A stretch of DNA of 64,000 nt. It comes from Saccharicrinis sp963663905 (GTDB taxonomy: Bacteria; Bacteroidota; Bacteroidia; Bacteroidales; Marinilabiliaceae). The stretch is taken from NCBI GenBank assembly GCA_963663905.2, contig CAXXQP010000002.1, forward strand, positions 62,001 to 126,000. Direction: 5' to 3'. Made by a program: the position numbers and the translations under genes. Below, piece by piece: positions 34,946 to 44,823 of the stretch; positions within the stretch are counted from its first letter, which is position 1; each line of letters begins with the position of its first letter. A model generated the notes under the pieces. The model was not told the origin of the DNA. It worked only from the letters and a program-made list of their open reading frames with translations, and did not search any database.

Positions 34946-35386
34946 ATGGAGCCTAACATAAAAGTACAAGCATCTTTGATTTCAGACTCAATGGAAGGGT
35001 GAGGATGGATAAGCAATAACATTGTTACAGAAAATGGTTTCTACAAAATAAAATTGATTAGTGGTAAAAAAATTATCTGTTATTTAAGAGTAGTTGATTG
35101 GAATTATATAAACCAATACAATTCTGGTAAAACTGTAAATATTAAAGAAACAGACCATGTCCTGATAATTAATGAATATTATCGAAAAAGATTAGGTTTG
35201 TGTGAAACCAATGTTGATGTAAAAATGAAGGTTACTAAATGTAATTGGTTTAGAAAGTTTGTAAACCTTGATTTTGGTCATCCCAATCCTTATGTTCGAA
35301 GCAATAATAAAATGACTATTATATCAATTCTGTTGGGTTTAATTTCAATTGGTCTTACGGTTCTTACAATTTTTAATAATATGTAA
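34946..35386 (+). pseudogene. Hypothetical membrane-anchored protein with in-frame TGA
   Basis: From ATG at 34946 the frame reads MEPNIKVQASLISDSMEG, then TGA at 35000-35002, and continues without a shift as GWISNNIVTENGFYKIKLISGK to the end. The C-terminus has one hydrophobic segment (IISILLGLISIGLTVLTIF). The part after the stop could be translated from a TTG at 35054 (110 residues). Because the coding character starts right after the TGA, I read this as a gene broken by a nonsense change. Family unknown. Confidence 0.5.
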
Positions 35387-35397
35387 AATTAAAATTT

Positions 35398-35565
35398 ATG
35401 AGTTTATTAGCACATTTAGCCGCCAATGCTATCGGAAAGAGAATTGGCAATAAGATGGAAAAGAGGATGTTGGAAATGCTTGACAAGTACAAAGCAAATT
35501 TGGATGCATCCTCAGAGACAAATATTGAGTTAGAAAATTGGTTAAAGGAACAGAAAAAGAAATAA
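35398..35565 (+). CDS. Small hypothetical protein, 55 aa
   Basis: MSLLAHLAANAIGKRIGNKM and a charged helical rest ending KEQKKK. It starts 11 bases after the preceding frame and ends 2 bases before the next start, so it is very likely translated as part of a small operon. It resembles no family I know. Confidence 0.5.
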   Translation: MSLLAHLAANAIGKRIGNKMEKRMLEMLDKYKANLDASSETNIELENWLKEQKKK

Positions 35566-35567
35566 TT

Positions 35568-35885
35568 ATGGGTTGGTTTAGCAGTAAAGAAACGCCGGAA
35601 AGCTTGGAAAGAAAATTTCCAGACTATTTTGCTATGTTTGAAAATACCATTATGGGTTTTATTTTTAAATTCCATGAGAATGATGGTAAGGACATAACCT
35701 TCAAAGAAAATACAGAATCAAGAAATGTTCTGCTCAAACGTAATTTTGAGCGGATAGAATTAATTAAGTACGATAAGAATAATAATGTGGTTTTTAGAAG
35801 TCAAAAAAGAGTGTTTAGAGCAGATGATGACAAAGATGTGATAAAAGCAATGCATGAGCTTTATGTAAATGAAATGCCTCAATGA
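35568..35885 (+). CDS. Hypothetical protein, 105 aa
   Basis: The frame is open from 35538, but ATG at 35568 (MGWFSSKETPESLERKF) avoids overlap with the small upstream gene and is preferred. It is soluble, with a strand-rich centre (GKDITFKENTESRNVLLKRNFERIELIKYD). Its stop overlaps the start of the next gene by 4 bases (ATGA). Function unknown. Confidence 0.55.
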   Translation: MGWFSSKETPESLERKFPDYFAMFENTIMGFIFKFHENDGKDITFKENTESRNVLLKRNFERIELIKYDKNNNVVFRSQKRVFRADDDKDVIKAMHELYVNEMPQ

Positions 35886-36628
35886 GTTATCCATTAGTTA
35901 TAATTGGTCAGGAACTCAAAGATATTATCGCAGCCCCCAAAGACTGTAAGTATTTAGGAAATATTCCTCAGAAACCTCTTGAACCTGTAAAACCTACACG
36001 TCCTCAAAAGGAAAACTTTGAAGGAGATAAAAGTATTGATAAGACACTTGCAATTATATATTTCATAATATTTGCATTCATAGCTTTTATAAATCGCGAA
36101 ACTCCGCAGTTAATATTATTGATAATAGTTTTGGCGGTTATAAGCTATTTTATGACACTCTCAATAATTAAAGGTAATCCAACTAAAGAATACGAAAAAG
36201 CATTGAGCAATTATGACATGAGGGAAAAATCCTACCAAGAATCAATGGAAAGTTATAATTACCGAATTGAGACTTACACTCGTAAACGAAATGAGATTGA
36301 GGGATTTAATCATTTACTAAATAGCAATGCATCTCAAAAGCAATTAAGCGAATATTTGTTAAGCATCTACTTTTCAAAAAGTGCAGAGTTTTCAAATGAA
36401 TCAGATGTAAAAAAAGGAGCAAGCGAACAAAAGTTCTATAATAGCTTAATCAATTCATTTCCTGGTAAGATATTTAAAGACAAAAACCTTGATATGTTTG
36501 AATATTCATATCATCCCGACTTTATATATTATGACGATGTTTCTGGAATTCACATTGATATCGAGGTTGATGAGCCATATTCGTTTGAAGAAAAAGGGTT
36601 CTGTCGCATTAATAATATTGTATCTTAA
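35882..36628 (+). pseudogene. Membrane protein with PD-(D/E)XK-like end, truncated by IS6 element
   Basis: About 238 native residues. Two hydrophobic segments (IDKTLAIIYFIIFAFIAFI, LILLIIVLAVISYFMTLSII) are followed by a coiled-coil part, and then a nuclease-like domain beginning SEQKFYNSLINSFPG and YHPDFIYYDDVSGIHIDIEVDEPY, which carries the D...ExD pattern of Vsr-like restriction folds. The frame enters the IS end at 36596 and stops at 36628 after foreign residues, so the rest of the nuclease domain is lost. No continuation appears on the other side of the element. Confidence 0.7.
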
Positions 36629-37402
36629 AGATTACTATTTTTGGATATGATACAAGCACAAGTTGGATGGTTTAAGGGATTTAGATTTCCCCAAGAAGTA
36701 ATTCTTCAAACTGTTTTTTATAAACTCAGATTTAGTTTGAGTTATCGTGATGTCGAAGAACTACTCTTCCTTCGCGGTGTTATCATTGATCATTCGACTA
36801 TTCAACGTTGGGTTAATCATTTTTCACCATTATTGAATACAGAATTGAACAAACGAAAAAAGCGTGTAGGGCCTAGTTGGTACATGGATGAGACTTATAT
36901 AAAGGTTAATGGCAAGTGAGTGTATTTCTATAGAGCCGTTGATAAGCAAGGCCAGACAGTAGATTTCTATCTCTCAGAGAATCGTGACAAGAAAGCAGCA
37001 TTGACCTTCTTTTATAAAGCATTCGCCAATAATGGAATTCCGGAGAAAGTCACTATAGATAAAAGTGGAGCTAATATAGCAGCTTTGGATCAGATCAATG
37101 AAGATTATACAAACAACGGTGAAATAATACGTATTGAAAAACGGTGTCACAAATACCTTAATAATCGAATAGAACAGGACCATAGGTTCATAAAGAAAAG
37201 AACCAATCCTATGCTAGGCTTTAAGAGTTTGTCTTCAGCGAAAAACACTCTGTCCGGATTTGAATTAATAAGGATGATTCAGAAACAACAAGTCTTCAAT
37301 GGGAATGCTATGTCTAATTGGCAAGTCTTTAAAAGTTTGGCTGCCTAAGGATGTAAAATTAGTACTGAAAAAAACGTCTATTTGCTTAATGCGACAGAAT
37401 CC
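36596..37402 (+). mobile_element. IS6-family insertion sequence, transposase inactivated
   Basis: An 807-bp element bounded by GGGTTCTGTCGCATTAA and the inverted TTAATGCGACAGAATCC, 16 of 17 matching. The end sequence GG(x)TCTGTxGCA is that of the IS6 family. Flanking 8-mers (AAGAAAAA and AAACAGCA) do not match, so this is not a simple insertion; genes on both sides are cut. Confidence 0.85.
36641..37348 (+). pseudogene. IS6-family transposase with in-frame TGA
   Basis: Part one (to 36916) has the IS6 N-terminus FKGFRFPQEVILQTVFYKLR and the first catalytic Asp in WYMDETYIKVNGK. A TGA at 36917-36919 follows where relatives have Trp (GKWxYxYRA). The same frame continues with VYFYRAVDKQGQ, DKSGANIAAL (second Asp) and the Glu region KKRTNPMLGFKSL. 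A single G-to-A change would explain it. Likely start ATG at 36647. Confidence 0.85.
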
Positions 37403-37526
37403 AAACAGCACCTCCATTATAGAAATCTGTTCGGGAGCTAATGTCAACCTGAAACGTTACATCGACTTGAGCCTGCATGGCTGCTGCCCAAAAAATAGCT
37501 GAAATTAAAAGTAGAAAATGTTTCAT
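37403..37526 (-). pseudogene. Secreted protein, 5' fragment cut by the IS6 element
   Basis: The minus strand starts MKHFLLLISAIFWAAAMQAQ, a signal peptide, then VDVTFQVDISSRTDFYNGGA before running into the IS end. The VDVTFQVD start is common in secreted carbohydrate-binding or glycosidase proteins. It would have been the next gene after the serine hydrolase in the minus-strand group of the polysaccharide locus. Confidence 0.7.
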
Positions 37527-37553
37527 GATAAAGGGTTTTAAGTGAAAAATTGT

Positions 37554-38783
37554 TTATTGATTAATTAGCTCATAGGTGAGCTTTTGAAATTTCTCATGTA
37601 TCTGGTGGTTATTGTTAGGGTACATTTGCAAAAGCAATACCGCTGAAATATTGGCATTTGGATCGGTCCAGCAATAAGTATCGAAAAAGCCACCAAACCC
37701 ATATGTACCTTCATTACTTAGACCATTTTGTGCCCCCAAGGCATTGGTTACCCAGGCGGCATATCCCTGGTATGAATCACCTTCACCCAGTGAGGTTTGC
37801 TTGCTGAGCATAGCTGCCACTGACTCAGGAGCAAGCACCTGTTGGCCTTGGAAGATACCATTTGCTGACAGCATCTGTAAAAACGAGTGGTAATCTTTGG
37901 CGGTGGAGCATAAATCAGCGCCTCCTGAGAAAAACTGTCTGTTACTCAGGCAAGGGTAGTTTGTATCGGTATATGATGTTATTTGTAACTCATCATTATC
38001 CGCTGGCTCATATACATCTGGTAGCCGGTGACGATGTTGTTCAGGAATAATAAAGTAGCTGTCGTGCATCTCGCATGGCTGCATGATGTGCTCTGAAATA
38101 TATTCATCGTAACGTTGACCTGAGACCTCTTCGATGATTACCCCTAACACGTCAAAACTAAGTCCGTATGTATAGGCAGAACCCGGTTCATGTAAAAGAG
38201 GTAAGGCCGCTATCTTTTGGATATTCTCCCGAGATGTTCTGGTATCGTGGCCAAAGCCTTCACTAATGTTGTTTTTTAATATCAGGGCATTGTATTGGTC
38301 ATCCTGAAAACCATAAGCTATGCCTGAAGTGTGTGTCAATAACTGGTGAATGGTAATGTCTGATTGGGCGGGAATAGCTGTAAAGCTCGAATCCGGCAGT
38401 ACTTTTGTTAATAAGCGGGGGCTTTTAAATTCGGGCAGGTATTGATAAACGTAATCACTGGTGTTGAGCAGGCCTTTTTCCTGCAATTGCAGGATGGCGA
38501 CCGCCGTTAAGGCTTTGGTCATGGAAGCCATGCGAAATATATCATTGTTCAGAAGCCTGGTCTGTGCATCAATATTCCGGCAGCCAAAAGCTTTGTGATA
38601 GATGATGGTATCCTGGTATGATACTAACGCCACTGCGCCGGGTATTTTGTGGTGTTCGATTGCATGGATAAATAGCGAATCGAGCTGGGCATCATTGTAT
38701 ATTTGATGGTTTTTGCTGGTGTTACAAGCCCAAAGTGTAAGCATAGCAATCCCCATGCAAATTAATGGTAGATTAATTTTCAT
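37554..38783 (-). CDS. Class C beta-lactamase-like serine hydrolase, lipoprotein
   Basis: A 409-residue lipoprotein (MLTLWAC lipobox) with the beta-lactamase/D-peptidase fold. SxxK is RMASMTKAL; the YxN position is occupied by YTYGLSFD, so the second motif is atypical; GFGGFF takes the place of the KTG strand motif. Members include esterases and D-aminopeptidases, so acyl-ester or peptide cleavage at the cell surface is likely rather than antibiotic resistance. It lies downstream of the SusE/F-like gene on the same strand, with a gap of about 150 bases. Confidence 0.85.
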   Translation of the reverse strand: MKINLPLICMGIAMLTLWACNTSKNHQIYNDAQLDSLFIHAIEHHKIPGAVALVSYQDTIIYHKAFGCRNIDAQTRLLNNDIFRMASMTKALTAVAILQLQEKGLLNTSDYVYQYLPEFKSPRLLTKVLPDSSFTAIPAQSDITIHQLLTHTSGIAYGFQDDQYNALILKNNISEGFGHDTRTSRENIQKIAALPLLHEPGSAYTYGLSFDVLGVIIEEVSGQRYDEYISEHIMQPCEMHDSYFIIPEQHRHRLPDVYEPADNDELQITSYTDTNYPCLSNRQFFSGGADLCSTAKDYHSFLQMLSANGIFQGQQVLAPESVAAMLSKQTSLGEGDSYQGYAAWVTNALGAQNGLSNEGTYGFGGFFDTYCWTDPNANISAVLLLQMYPNNNHQIHEKFQKLTYELINQ

Positions 38784-38932
38784 AAATCAAATTGTCTGTC
38801 AGGTGAGCGGAACAGTTTGTGAAATAAAATCAGGCTGCTACAAGAGTAGAAGATATTATTTACGAATGTTCCGAAGTAAATGATATAGCAAATCCACCTG
38901 AGTGTATGGTGGACTTGCTGTGATATACTGCA

Positions 38933-40312
38933 CTATTCTTGCCAGATAAGTGCTCGTTTCAGGTAATAATCATAGAGAACAGTATACGTACCGGCCTGAT
39001 TTTTAAATTTAAGGTCTTTGGTTCCGCTTCCCTCTTTTATTTTCACCCAGTTAACAGGAGCACTCACTTCCTGCTCTGCAACATCAAAGCCTGCATCATA
39101 ATCCCATCCGGTTGTCTGGCCAATAAATTTAAGACTCACATCATCACTAAATTCCAGCCCTTCAATCAGGAAGATGTGCTCGCCATAGCCATATGGGTTT
39201 TGAGTCATAGGAATGGCAGCTTCTGGATTCCAATCCAAATCAGGATAAGCCGGATAACCATTACCAACAATATACATCTCTGTTCTAGGCGTCACCACAT
39301 CGGTTATATCCTCCACACTGTATTGCATGGTATAAGGATTAAAACGGACCTTTTTATAGGCCGGGTTGGCACCGTTAGCACCCAGTAAAATAGTGGCGCT
39401 GCTTTCGTCATTCAACATGCCTTTTGATGGATCTGCCTGATCAACCAGCCCCCAGTTGTCAGGAGCCCAGTCCAGCTGACCTAAGAATTTAAGTTCTTCA
39501 AATTCTCCATCCCAACAATGAACTGGCACTTCAAACCACTTATCATCATTCGGGTCAACATCCATTGGGTAGGCCAGGTGAGGACTCCAGGTCCACCATT
39601 GGAAGCCACCGGCTATATAAATATTCTCATAAACAATGTCTTCTCCCGACAGATTTACTTTCATCGATAAAGTGGTTGTACGATTAGCTTTATTGGCCAC
39701 TTCGATAGTTCCATTGTGCATTTTCATCTCCGAAACAACGGGAATGGTGTATGTGTAACTGAGTTCATAGCTTTTCGGATGGTCGGCCAGCTCAATCACA
39801 TGTTCCAGACCAATGCCGGCATTCACGATTTTGATTTCGGTGAGTCCCTGAGCGTCGGCGATTATACCTTCAAAAGTAATTTCCTCACCCGGTAATGCAA
39901 CAAAGTCAGCGGTCACATCAACAGAAGGAGGAGTCGCCACATCAACTTTTGTGGTATAGCTTTCGGTTTCTCCCGCCAGTGTCTCGACAGTTATTGTAAT
40001 ATCATATATTTTTAATGTGGCTGTTGCTGGAATGGTAAATTTATAATCGAGATAATACTGGGTTACATGATTGGCAAATACAATTTGCTTATCGAGCATT
40101 ATCTCATCATTGCGTAGTGAGATTTTCGAAAAGCCATCTTCAGCGTTGAAAGTGCCTTTAAAGGAAATAATATCGCCAGGCTCTCCCAAAATCACATCGG
40201 TTACGTTATCAGCAGTTGGTGGTGTGCCTGCATTGTCATCATCTTCGCAACTCAAAAACAGAATGGTTGCAAACAGCAAAAAGGTAAATGGTATTTTTAG
40301 TAACGATTTCAT
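38933..40312 (-). CDS. SusE/SusF-like outer-membrane glycan-binding lipoprotein
   Basis: A 459-residue lipoprotein with MKSLLKIPFTFLLFATILFLSC and an acidic sequence right after the Cys (EDDD), typical of surface-exposed Bacteroidota lipoproteins. Two Ig-like repeats near residues 35-230 (GEPGDIISFKGTF, LPGEEITFEGII) are followed by two SusE/F-type modules that start IYIAGGFQWWTWSP and MYIVGNGYPAYPDLDW. Aromatic-rich loops suggest glycan binding. It is transcribed from the same strand as the HTCS gene. Confidence 0.82.
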   Translation of the reverse strand: MKSLLKIPFTFLLFATILFLSCEDDDNAGTPPTADNVTDVILGEPGDIISFKGTFNAEDGFSKISLRNDEIMLDKQIVFANHVTQYYLDYKFTIPATATLKIYDITITVETLAGETESYTTKVDVATPPSVDVTADFVALPGEEITFEGIIADAQGLTEIKIVNAGIGLEHVIELADHPKSYELSYTYTIPVVSEMKMHNGTIEVANKANRTTTLSMKVNLSGEDIVYENIYIAGGFQWWTWSPHLAYPMDVDPNDDKWFEVPVHCWDGEFEELKFLGQLDWAPDNWGLVDQADPSKGMLNDESSATILLGANGANPAYKKVRFNPYTMQYSVEDITDVVTPRTEMYIVGNGYPAYPDLDWNPEAAIPMTQNPYGYGEHIFLIEGLEFSDDVSLKFIGQTTGWDYDAGFDVAEQEVSAPVNWVKIKEGSGTKDLKFKNQAGTYTVLYDYYLKRALIWQE

Positions 40313-40621
40313 ACGATTTGTTTTTCAATGGTCGTAAGAAACTCACTAATGATATTATCATGGATATTAACCAAGCTCATTAGTTCGTTTCATAAAACTG
40401 AGTTTTTAATGATTTTAGTTAATTGACTTTATAGCTGATAACAAATGTATCGCATTAGCCTCTTAGTCCTGGGTTGCTGAATGTCCAATTGTCAGGGATA
40501 ATCTGTTCAATTGTTTACTTGGTTTATAATGTTCAGATAATTAGCATTATAAATATTTACATAGCCGTGCATTCACAGGTGTTTGTTTCATATAAGATGA
40601 CGCTTAGAACAGATTACCCCC
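40313..40621. other. Gene-free stretch with possible regulator site
   Basis: 309 bases between the HTCS stop and the SusE/F-like start. CCTGACAATTGGACATTCAG (minus strand, about 40475-40494) shares ATTGGACA with the susC upstream region and may be a related regulator site. Otherwise I see nothing. Confidence 0.3.
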
Positions 40622-43600
40622 TTATTTGAATTCGGAAGGATTCTTTCCCAGTTGTTTTTTAAAGCTTTCCCTGAAATACTTTAAGTCATTAAATCCAATG
40701 TAGAAAGCTGCTTCAGACACATTCATGCCCTGCGCAATTAATTCGGCGCTTTTCTTGAGCTTAACACTTCTGACAAAGGCGTTGATTGACAGACCTGTGA
40801 GGCTTTTTATTTTACGATACAAAGTGGTCCGACTAAAGCCTAATTCAGACGCCAGCTCGAAAACAGATATTTCGCTCGTCAGGTATTTATCCAATATATG
40901 CTGTTCAATCCGGTGCAGAAATTCCATTTCCTTATCTGGCTCATAAAGTCCATCCTGTAACTTTTGTGTGCCCCCATTATGACTTGCAAAATAATTGGAT
41001 AGTTTAACACGGTTATCCAGTATTGTTCTTATACGTGCCTGAAGTACTGCAATTTTAAAAGGCTTGGAGATATAGTCATCTGCTCCGGCATTAAGACCTT
41101 CAATTTCATCATTAGAAGTGCCTTTGGCCGTGAGTAAAACAATGGGGATGTGACTGGTTTGTAAATCGTTCTTAAGGGTGTTGCATAGTACAGTCCCGGA
41201 AATACCTGGCATCATTATATCTGAAATTATCAGGTTAGGGCTGTATTCCCGGGCAAGGTTTATACCTTCCTGACCATCACTGGCAGTTAAAATTTTGTAA
41301 TACTTATTAAGTTTTTCACTTAGTAGATCTAGTATTTCCAGATTGTCATCCACCAGCAATATCACCTGTTCATTATCTTTTATTTCTATTTTGGGGGCAG
41401 GTAGTACAGTTTGGGCTTCATTGCTTTCTGTTATTGTACTATCAGAAAATTGAGTGGCGGTATAATGTCTATTCCCTTTGAGAAACTTAACGGAGAATAC
41501 CGAACCTTTGCCTACAACGCTCTCTACGTTAATGGATGCATGGTGCAGATTAATCAATGATTTGGTTAGAGCCAGACCAATACCTGTGTTGGTGGATTTG
41601 TTATCCAGTTTATAGTAGCGATTAAATATTTTGTTTTGAATGTTACGAGGGATGCCTTTGCCTGAGTCTTCCACCTGAAGCACAATGTATTGATCATCTT
41701 CGTCCACACTCAATATGATATACCCCTCCGAAGGTGTGTGTTTAAATGCATTGGATAACAGATTGTTAAGAATCATAGAAAACTTATCAATATCAACCCA
41801 TAAAGTCACGTCTGTAATGGGGAGTTGGAGCTTGAGGTTGACCGAATTGTGCCTGGCCATCTCGCGAAAACCCTGTAAAAACTCACTTAAGTAGCCATTC
41901 AGGTGTACCTCACTCACCGCCAGTTTGGATACGCCGGTTTCAACTTGTCTGAACTCAAGTATTTTATTTACCAGTTCAATCAAACGGTTGGAGTTGGTTA
42001 ATGCCACATCAATCGATTTTCTGATTTTTGGATAGGTGTTTTTCAGCACTGCCAACTCTTCCAAAGCCACATTAATAATGGTTAAAGGAGTGCGCAATTC
42101 ATGTGAGATATTCGTAAAGAACTCCAATCGTTCGTCGTGCAATTTGCCTTCTTTTAAGCGGAGCTTTTGTTCATATTTTAGGCGGTTTTTGATCTTATAT
42201 TGTTGCACATGGTATCTGAATATGCCAAACACAATAAGGATGAGGAACAGAAAATAAATAGTAAAGGCGATTTTTGTTTTCCAATACGGAGGAGTCATGT
42301 ATATTCTGAGTGTTGCCTCATCACTAATGTAGCCTGTTTTGTCAGTACTTCGAACCCTAAAAGTGTACTCTCCCGGTGGCAGGTTACGATAGGTGGCTGA
42401 TTGTTCTAATCCACAGATGTTCCATGTCTTATCATAACCTTCCAGTATATACTGATATGCCACATCTGCCGATGAAAGATATCTTACCAGCTGAAAGTCA
42501 ATAGTAAATATGGTGTGATGATAATTTAGATGGATATCAGGATTAAACTCAATGCTTTGTTGGATTATGTCCTGTGATTCAACGGATACATCCTGATTAA
42601 GCACCTTCAGACTTGTGAATCGCACATTAGAAGGTTTTTGAATGGAATTAAAATCCTGAGGGCTAAATAGATTGACACCGTTGATTCCGCCAAAAATGAA
42701 TAAGCCCGATTTTGATATGATGCCTGAACCATTATGAAACTCTTCGGATTGAACACCTTGGTTCCAATCATAATTAACGAATTTCTCTGAAGAAATATCA
42801 AATTGTGATATGCCACTATTGGTGCTCAACCATAGCGTGTTGGCCTGGTTGCTTAGTATCTTGTGGATTTTATTGTTACTCAGGCCATCTGATGTTTTGT
42901 AGCTGTGAAATGTTTCGGTCTGGATGTCAAAGCGGCACAAACCTGAGTTGGCTGTTCCCATCCATAAGCAATCATCACTGTTTGCATATAATGAAAAGAT
43001 AATTGGAGGGCTGGCATGGTCAGACATATCGTTGGGGGCACCAAACCTCTTGATTTTTTGATTAATCAGGTTTAAACCAATAAGTCCGTTACCGTATGTG
43101 CCAATCCATAAGATATTATCCACCTTAAAAAGAGCTCTTACATCCTCATTGGCAATCTCAGGGTGCTGAATAAAGCGATCGGTTTTTCTGTTGTAATGGC
43201 ATATGCCTCCCTGATTAAGGCCTGTCCATAGTGTATGCTTATTATCTTCATATAGACATCTAATATCGTTAACCGGAATGTCATGAGGCGCTTTATAGCT
43301 TTTAAAAGATTTGCTTGAAGGGATATAGCGATTGATGCCGCCTTCGTAGGTGCCTAACCAGATGGTCCCCAGGTGATCGGTACAGGCACTGATAATGGCG
43401 TCATCCGATAAAGAGGCTGGATGATTCTCAATGTGTTTGTAGTGTTGGATGATGCCCTTGTGTCTTGACCATACATTAATTCCATCGCCATCCGTTCCCA
43501 ACCAGATGTCTTCGTTATTTCCTTCCGTTATGCCCCATACCTTATCATACGACAGTGAATTACTAATGCCTGGCTGATGCTGAAGGTGTGAGAACCTGTT

Positions 43601-44659
43601 TTCACGGCTTTCGACATAATTAAGTCCACCTCCATGGGTACCAATCCACATATCCAGGTTCTTATCCTGATAGATGCTCAGGACCGTTCTGTACGATAAA
43701 CTACCTTTATCATAGCTGGACGTGTAGTTTGAAAAGCTGGCATCATTACCATTCAACCGAATATCAGAACAATTTGCAATCGATAATCCGCCATCCCGGG
43801 TTCCAATCCAAATGTTATCATTGTGATCAATGTAAAGGGCAATCACATCATTGTCTGGTAAAAAGTTAGGCTGTCTTTTATGGTAATAATAGTTATTGAC
43901 CTGCCTGGTTTCGAGGTTCAGGTAAGAGAGCCCCTGCTTGCTGCCTATCCATAAGCCACTGTTATTATCCAGTACAATGGTGTTAACATTCATCGGTATT
44001 TCTTGTCCATTGGTATAGTCCGAAAAGCGGCGGTTGCTCCAACCTGACAGGTTTAAAATATCAATACCATTGTCCCAGTAGCCAATAATCAATAATGTGT
44101 CTTCATATAACTCCAGACAGCTGATGCGATCCGAGGATAGAGAGGCGTCGATATCAGGATCTGCATAAATATAACTGAATGCTTTGTCATCCCTTTTCTT
44201 ATAACTGATGCCGGCATAATATGAGCTGATATAGATATCACCTGAATTCGTCTCGACAATATCTGTTGGCGAGGCATCGGCCAAACCACCGTTGCCATTG
44301 GCCGATATCCGCTTGATTTTTTGTAGTTTCAGGTCAAAATAATCAAGTCCATGTGAGGTCATGATATATAAGTTGCCTTTATGATCCAGAAACAGGTTTT
44401 GGATGGTATTGTCCGATAATGAAGTCGGGTCATTGGGTATGGACTTAAATACTTTGAAGTTCTCCCCATCATAGCGGCAAAGCCCATCATTGGTACCAAT
44501 CCACATAAAGTCCAGTGAATCCTGAATAATGGTATTAATGGAGCTGCCGGGCAAGCCATCTTTCATTCTCAGGTTACTAAAGTAAAGACTATCTGTAGAT
44601 TCTTTGGCAGAAAGAACTTGGGTAATTAGCAATATGGACAGGAGTAGGAACTGTTTCAC
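40622..44659 (-). CDS. Hybrid two-component system (HTCS) regulator of the glycan locus
   Basis: A 1345-residue one-protein signalling system. The signal peptide MKQFLLLSILLITQVLSA is followed by about 700 residues of beta-propeller Reg_prop repeats (many IWIGTxGGGL units), a Y_Y_Y domain (about 730-790), a membrane segment (AFTIYFLFLILIVFGIF), HisKA with FFTNISHELRTPL (His near 853), HATPase, a receiver with SDIMMPG (Asp near 1145), and an AraC-type helix-turn-helix (1253-1345, ending QLGKNPSEFK). The periplasmic propeller senses an oligosaccharide and the AraC end activates the locus. It lies divergent to susC. Confidence 0.96.
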   Translation of the reverse strand: MKQFLLLSILLITQVLSAKESTDSLYFSNLRMKDGLPGSSINTIIQDSLDFMWIGTNDGLCRYDGENFKVFKSIPNDPTSLSDNTIQNLFLDHKGNLYIMTSHGLDYFDLKLQKIKRISANGNGGLADASPTDIVETNSGDIYISSYYAGISYKKRDDKAFSYIYADPDIDASLSSDRISCLELYEDTLLIIGYWDNGIDILNLSGWSNRRFSDYTNGQEIPMNVNTIVLDNNSGLWIGSKQGLSYLNLETRQVNNYYYHKRQPNFLPDNDVIALYIDHNDNIWIGTRDGGLSIANCSDIRLNGNDASFSNYTSSYDKGSLSYRTVLSIYQDKNLDMWIGTHGGGLNYVESRENRFSHLQHQPGISNSLSYDKVWGITEGNNEDIWLGTDGDGINVWSRHKGIIQHYKHIENHPASLSDDAIISACTDHLGTIWLGTYEGGINRYIPSSKSFKSYKAPHDIPVNDIRCLYEDNKHTLWTGLNQGGICHYNRKTDRFIQHPEIANEDVRALFKVDNILWIGTYGNGLIGLNLINQKIKRFGAPNDMSDHASPPIIFSLYANSDDCLWMGTANSGLCRFDIQTETFHSYKTSDGLSNNKIHKILSNQANTLWLSTNSGISQFDISSEKFVNYDWNQGVQSEEFHNGSGIISKSGLFIFGGINGVNLFSPQDFNSIQKPSNVRFTSLKVLNQDVSVESQDIIQQSIEFNPDIHLNYHHTIFTIDFQLVRYLSSADVAYQYILEGYDKTWNICGLEQSATYRNLPPGEYTFRVRSTDKTGYISDEATLRIYMTPPYWKTKIAFTIYFLFLILIVFGIFRYHVQQYKIKNRLKYEQKLRLKEGKLHDERLEFFTNISHELRTPLTIINVALEELAVLKNTYPKIRKSIDVALTNSNRLIELVNKILEFRQVETGVSKLAVSEVHLNGYLSEFLQGFREMARHNSVNLKLQLPITDVTLWVDIDKFSMILNNLLSNAFKHTPSEGYIILSVDEDDQYIVLQVEDSGKGIPRNIQNKIFNRYYKLDNKSTNTGIGLALTKSLINLHHASINVESVVGKGSVFSVKFLKGNRHYTATQFSDSTITESNEAQTVLPAPKIEIKDNEQVILLVDDNLEILDLLSEKLNKYYKILTASDGQEGINLAREYSPNLIISDIMMPGISGTVLCNTLKNDLQTSHIPIVLLTAKGTSNDEIEGLNAGADDYISKPFKIAVLQARIRTILDNRVKLSNYFASHNGGTQKLQDGLYEPDKEMEFLHRIEQHILDKYLTSEISVFELASELGFSRTTLYRKIKSLTGLSINAFVRSVKLKKSAELIAQGMNVSEAAFYIGFNDLKYFRESFKKQLGKNPSEFK

Positions 44660-44787
44660 AAGTATTTTTATTTCAAATATATAAAAACTGAAGATATTAT
44701 CGGCTCATCGATGATTTGGGGAGGACAGGGGGTGATTGGTCTTTTATATGGGCATTCTGTTCGACCTTGAATAATTTTGTTTTAATT

Positions 44788-44814
44788 GGACAAAAGGGCT
44801 TTCTAAATGGACAA
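44788..44814. promoter_or_regulatory. Direct repeat GGACAA, candidate HTCS site
   Basis: GGACAA occurs at 44788-44793 and 44809-44814, 21 bases apart (two helical turns), just upstream of the promoter of susC. This spacing suits the paired AraC-type DNA-binding domains of the HTCS. It is an inference from position and periodicity. Confidence 0.4.
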
Positions 44815-44823
44815 TTTGCCTAT

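Noticed and set aside
35373..35675. A 100-codon minus-strand frame
   Set aside because: Two tightly packed plus-strand genes (55 and 105 residues) cover it, with matching start/stop spacing; the antisense frame has no recognisable feature.
34946..36919. Recoding of TGA as a sense codon
   Set aside because: TGA ends normal genes in this window (for example at 640), and the two in-frame cases are in a visibly decaying segment; ordinary nonsense mutations explain them.
37554..38783. Antibiotic-resistance class C beta-lactamase
   Set aside because: The protein is a lipoprotein with altered second and third motifs, sitting in a glycan locus; a general serine hydrolase is more likely.
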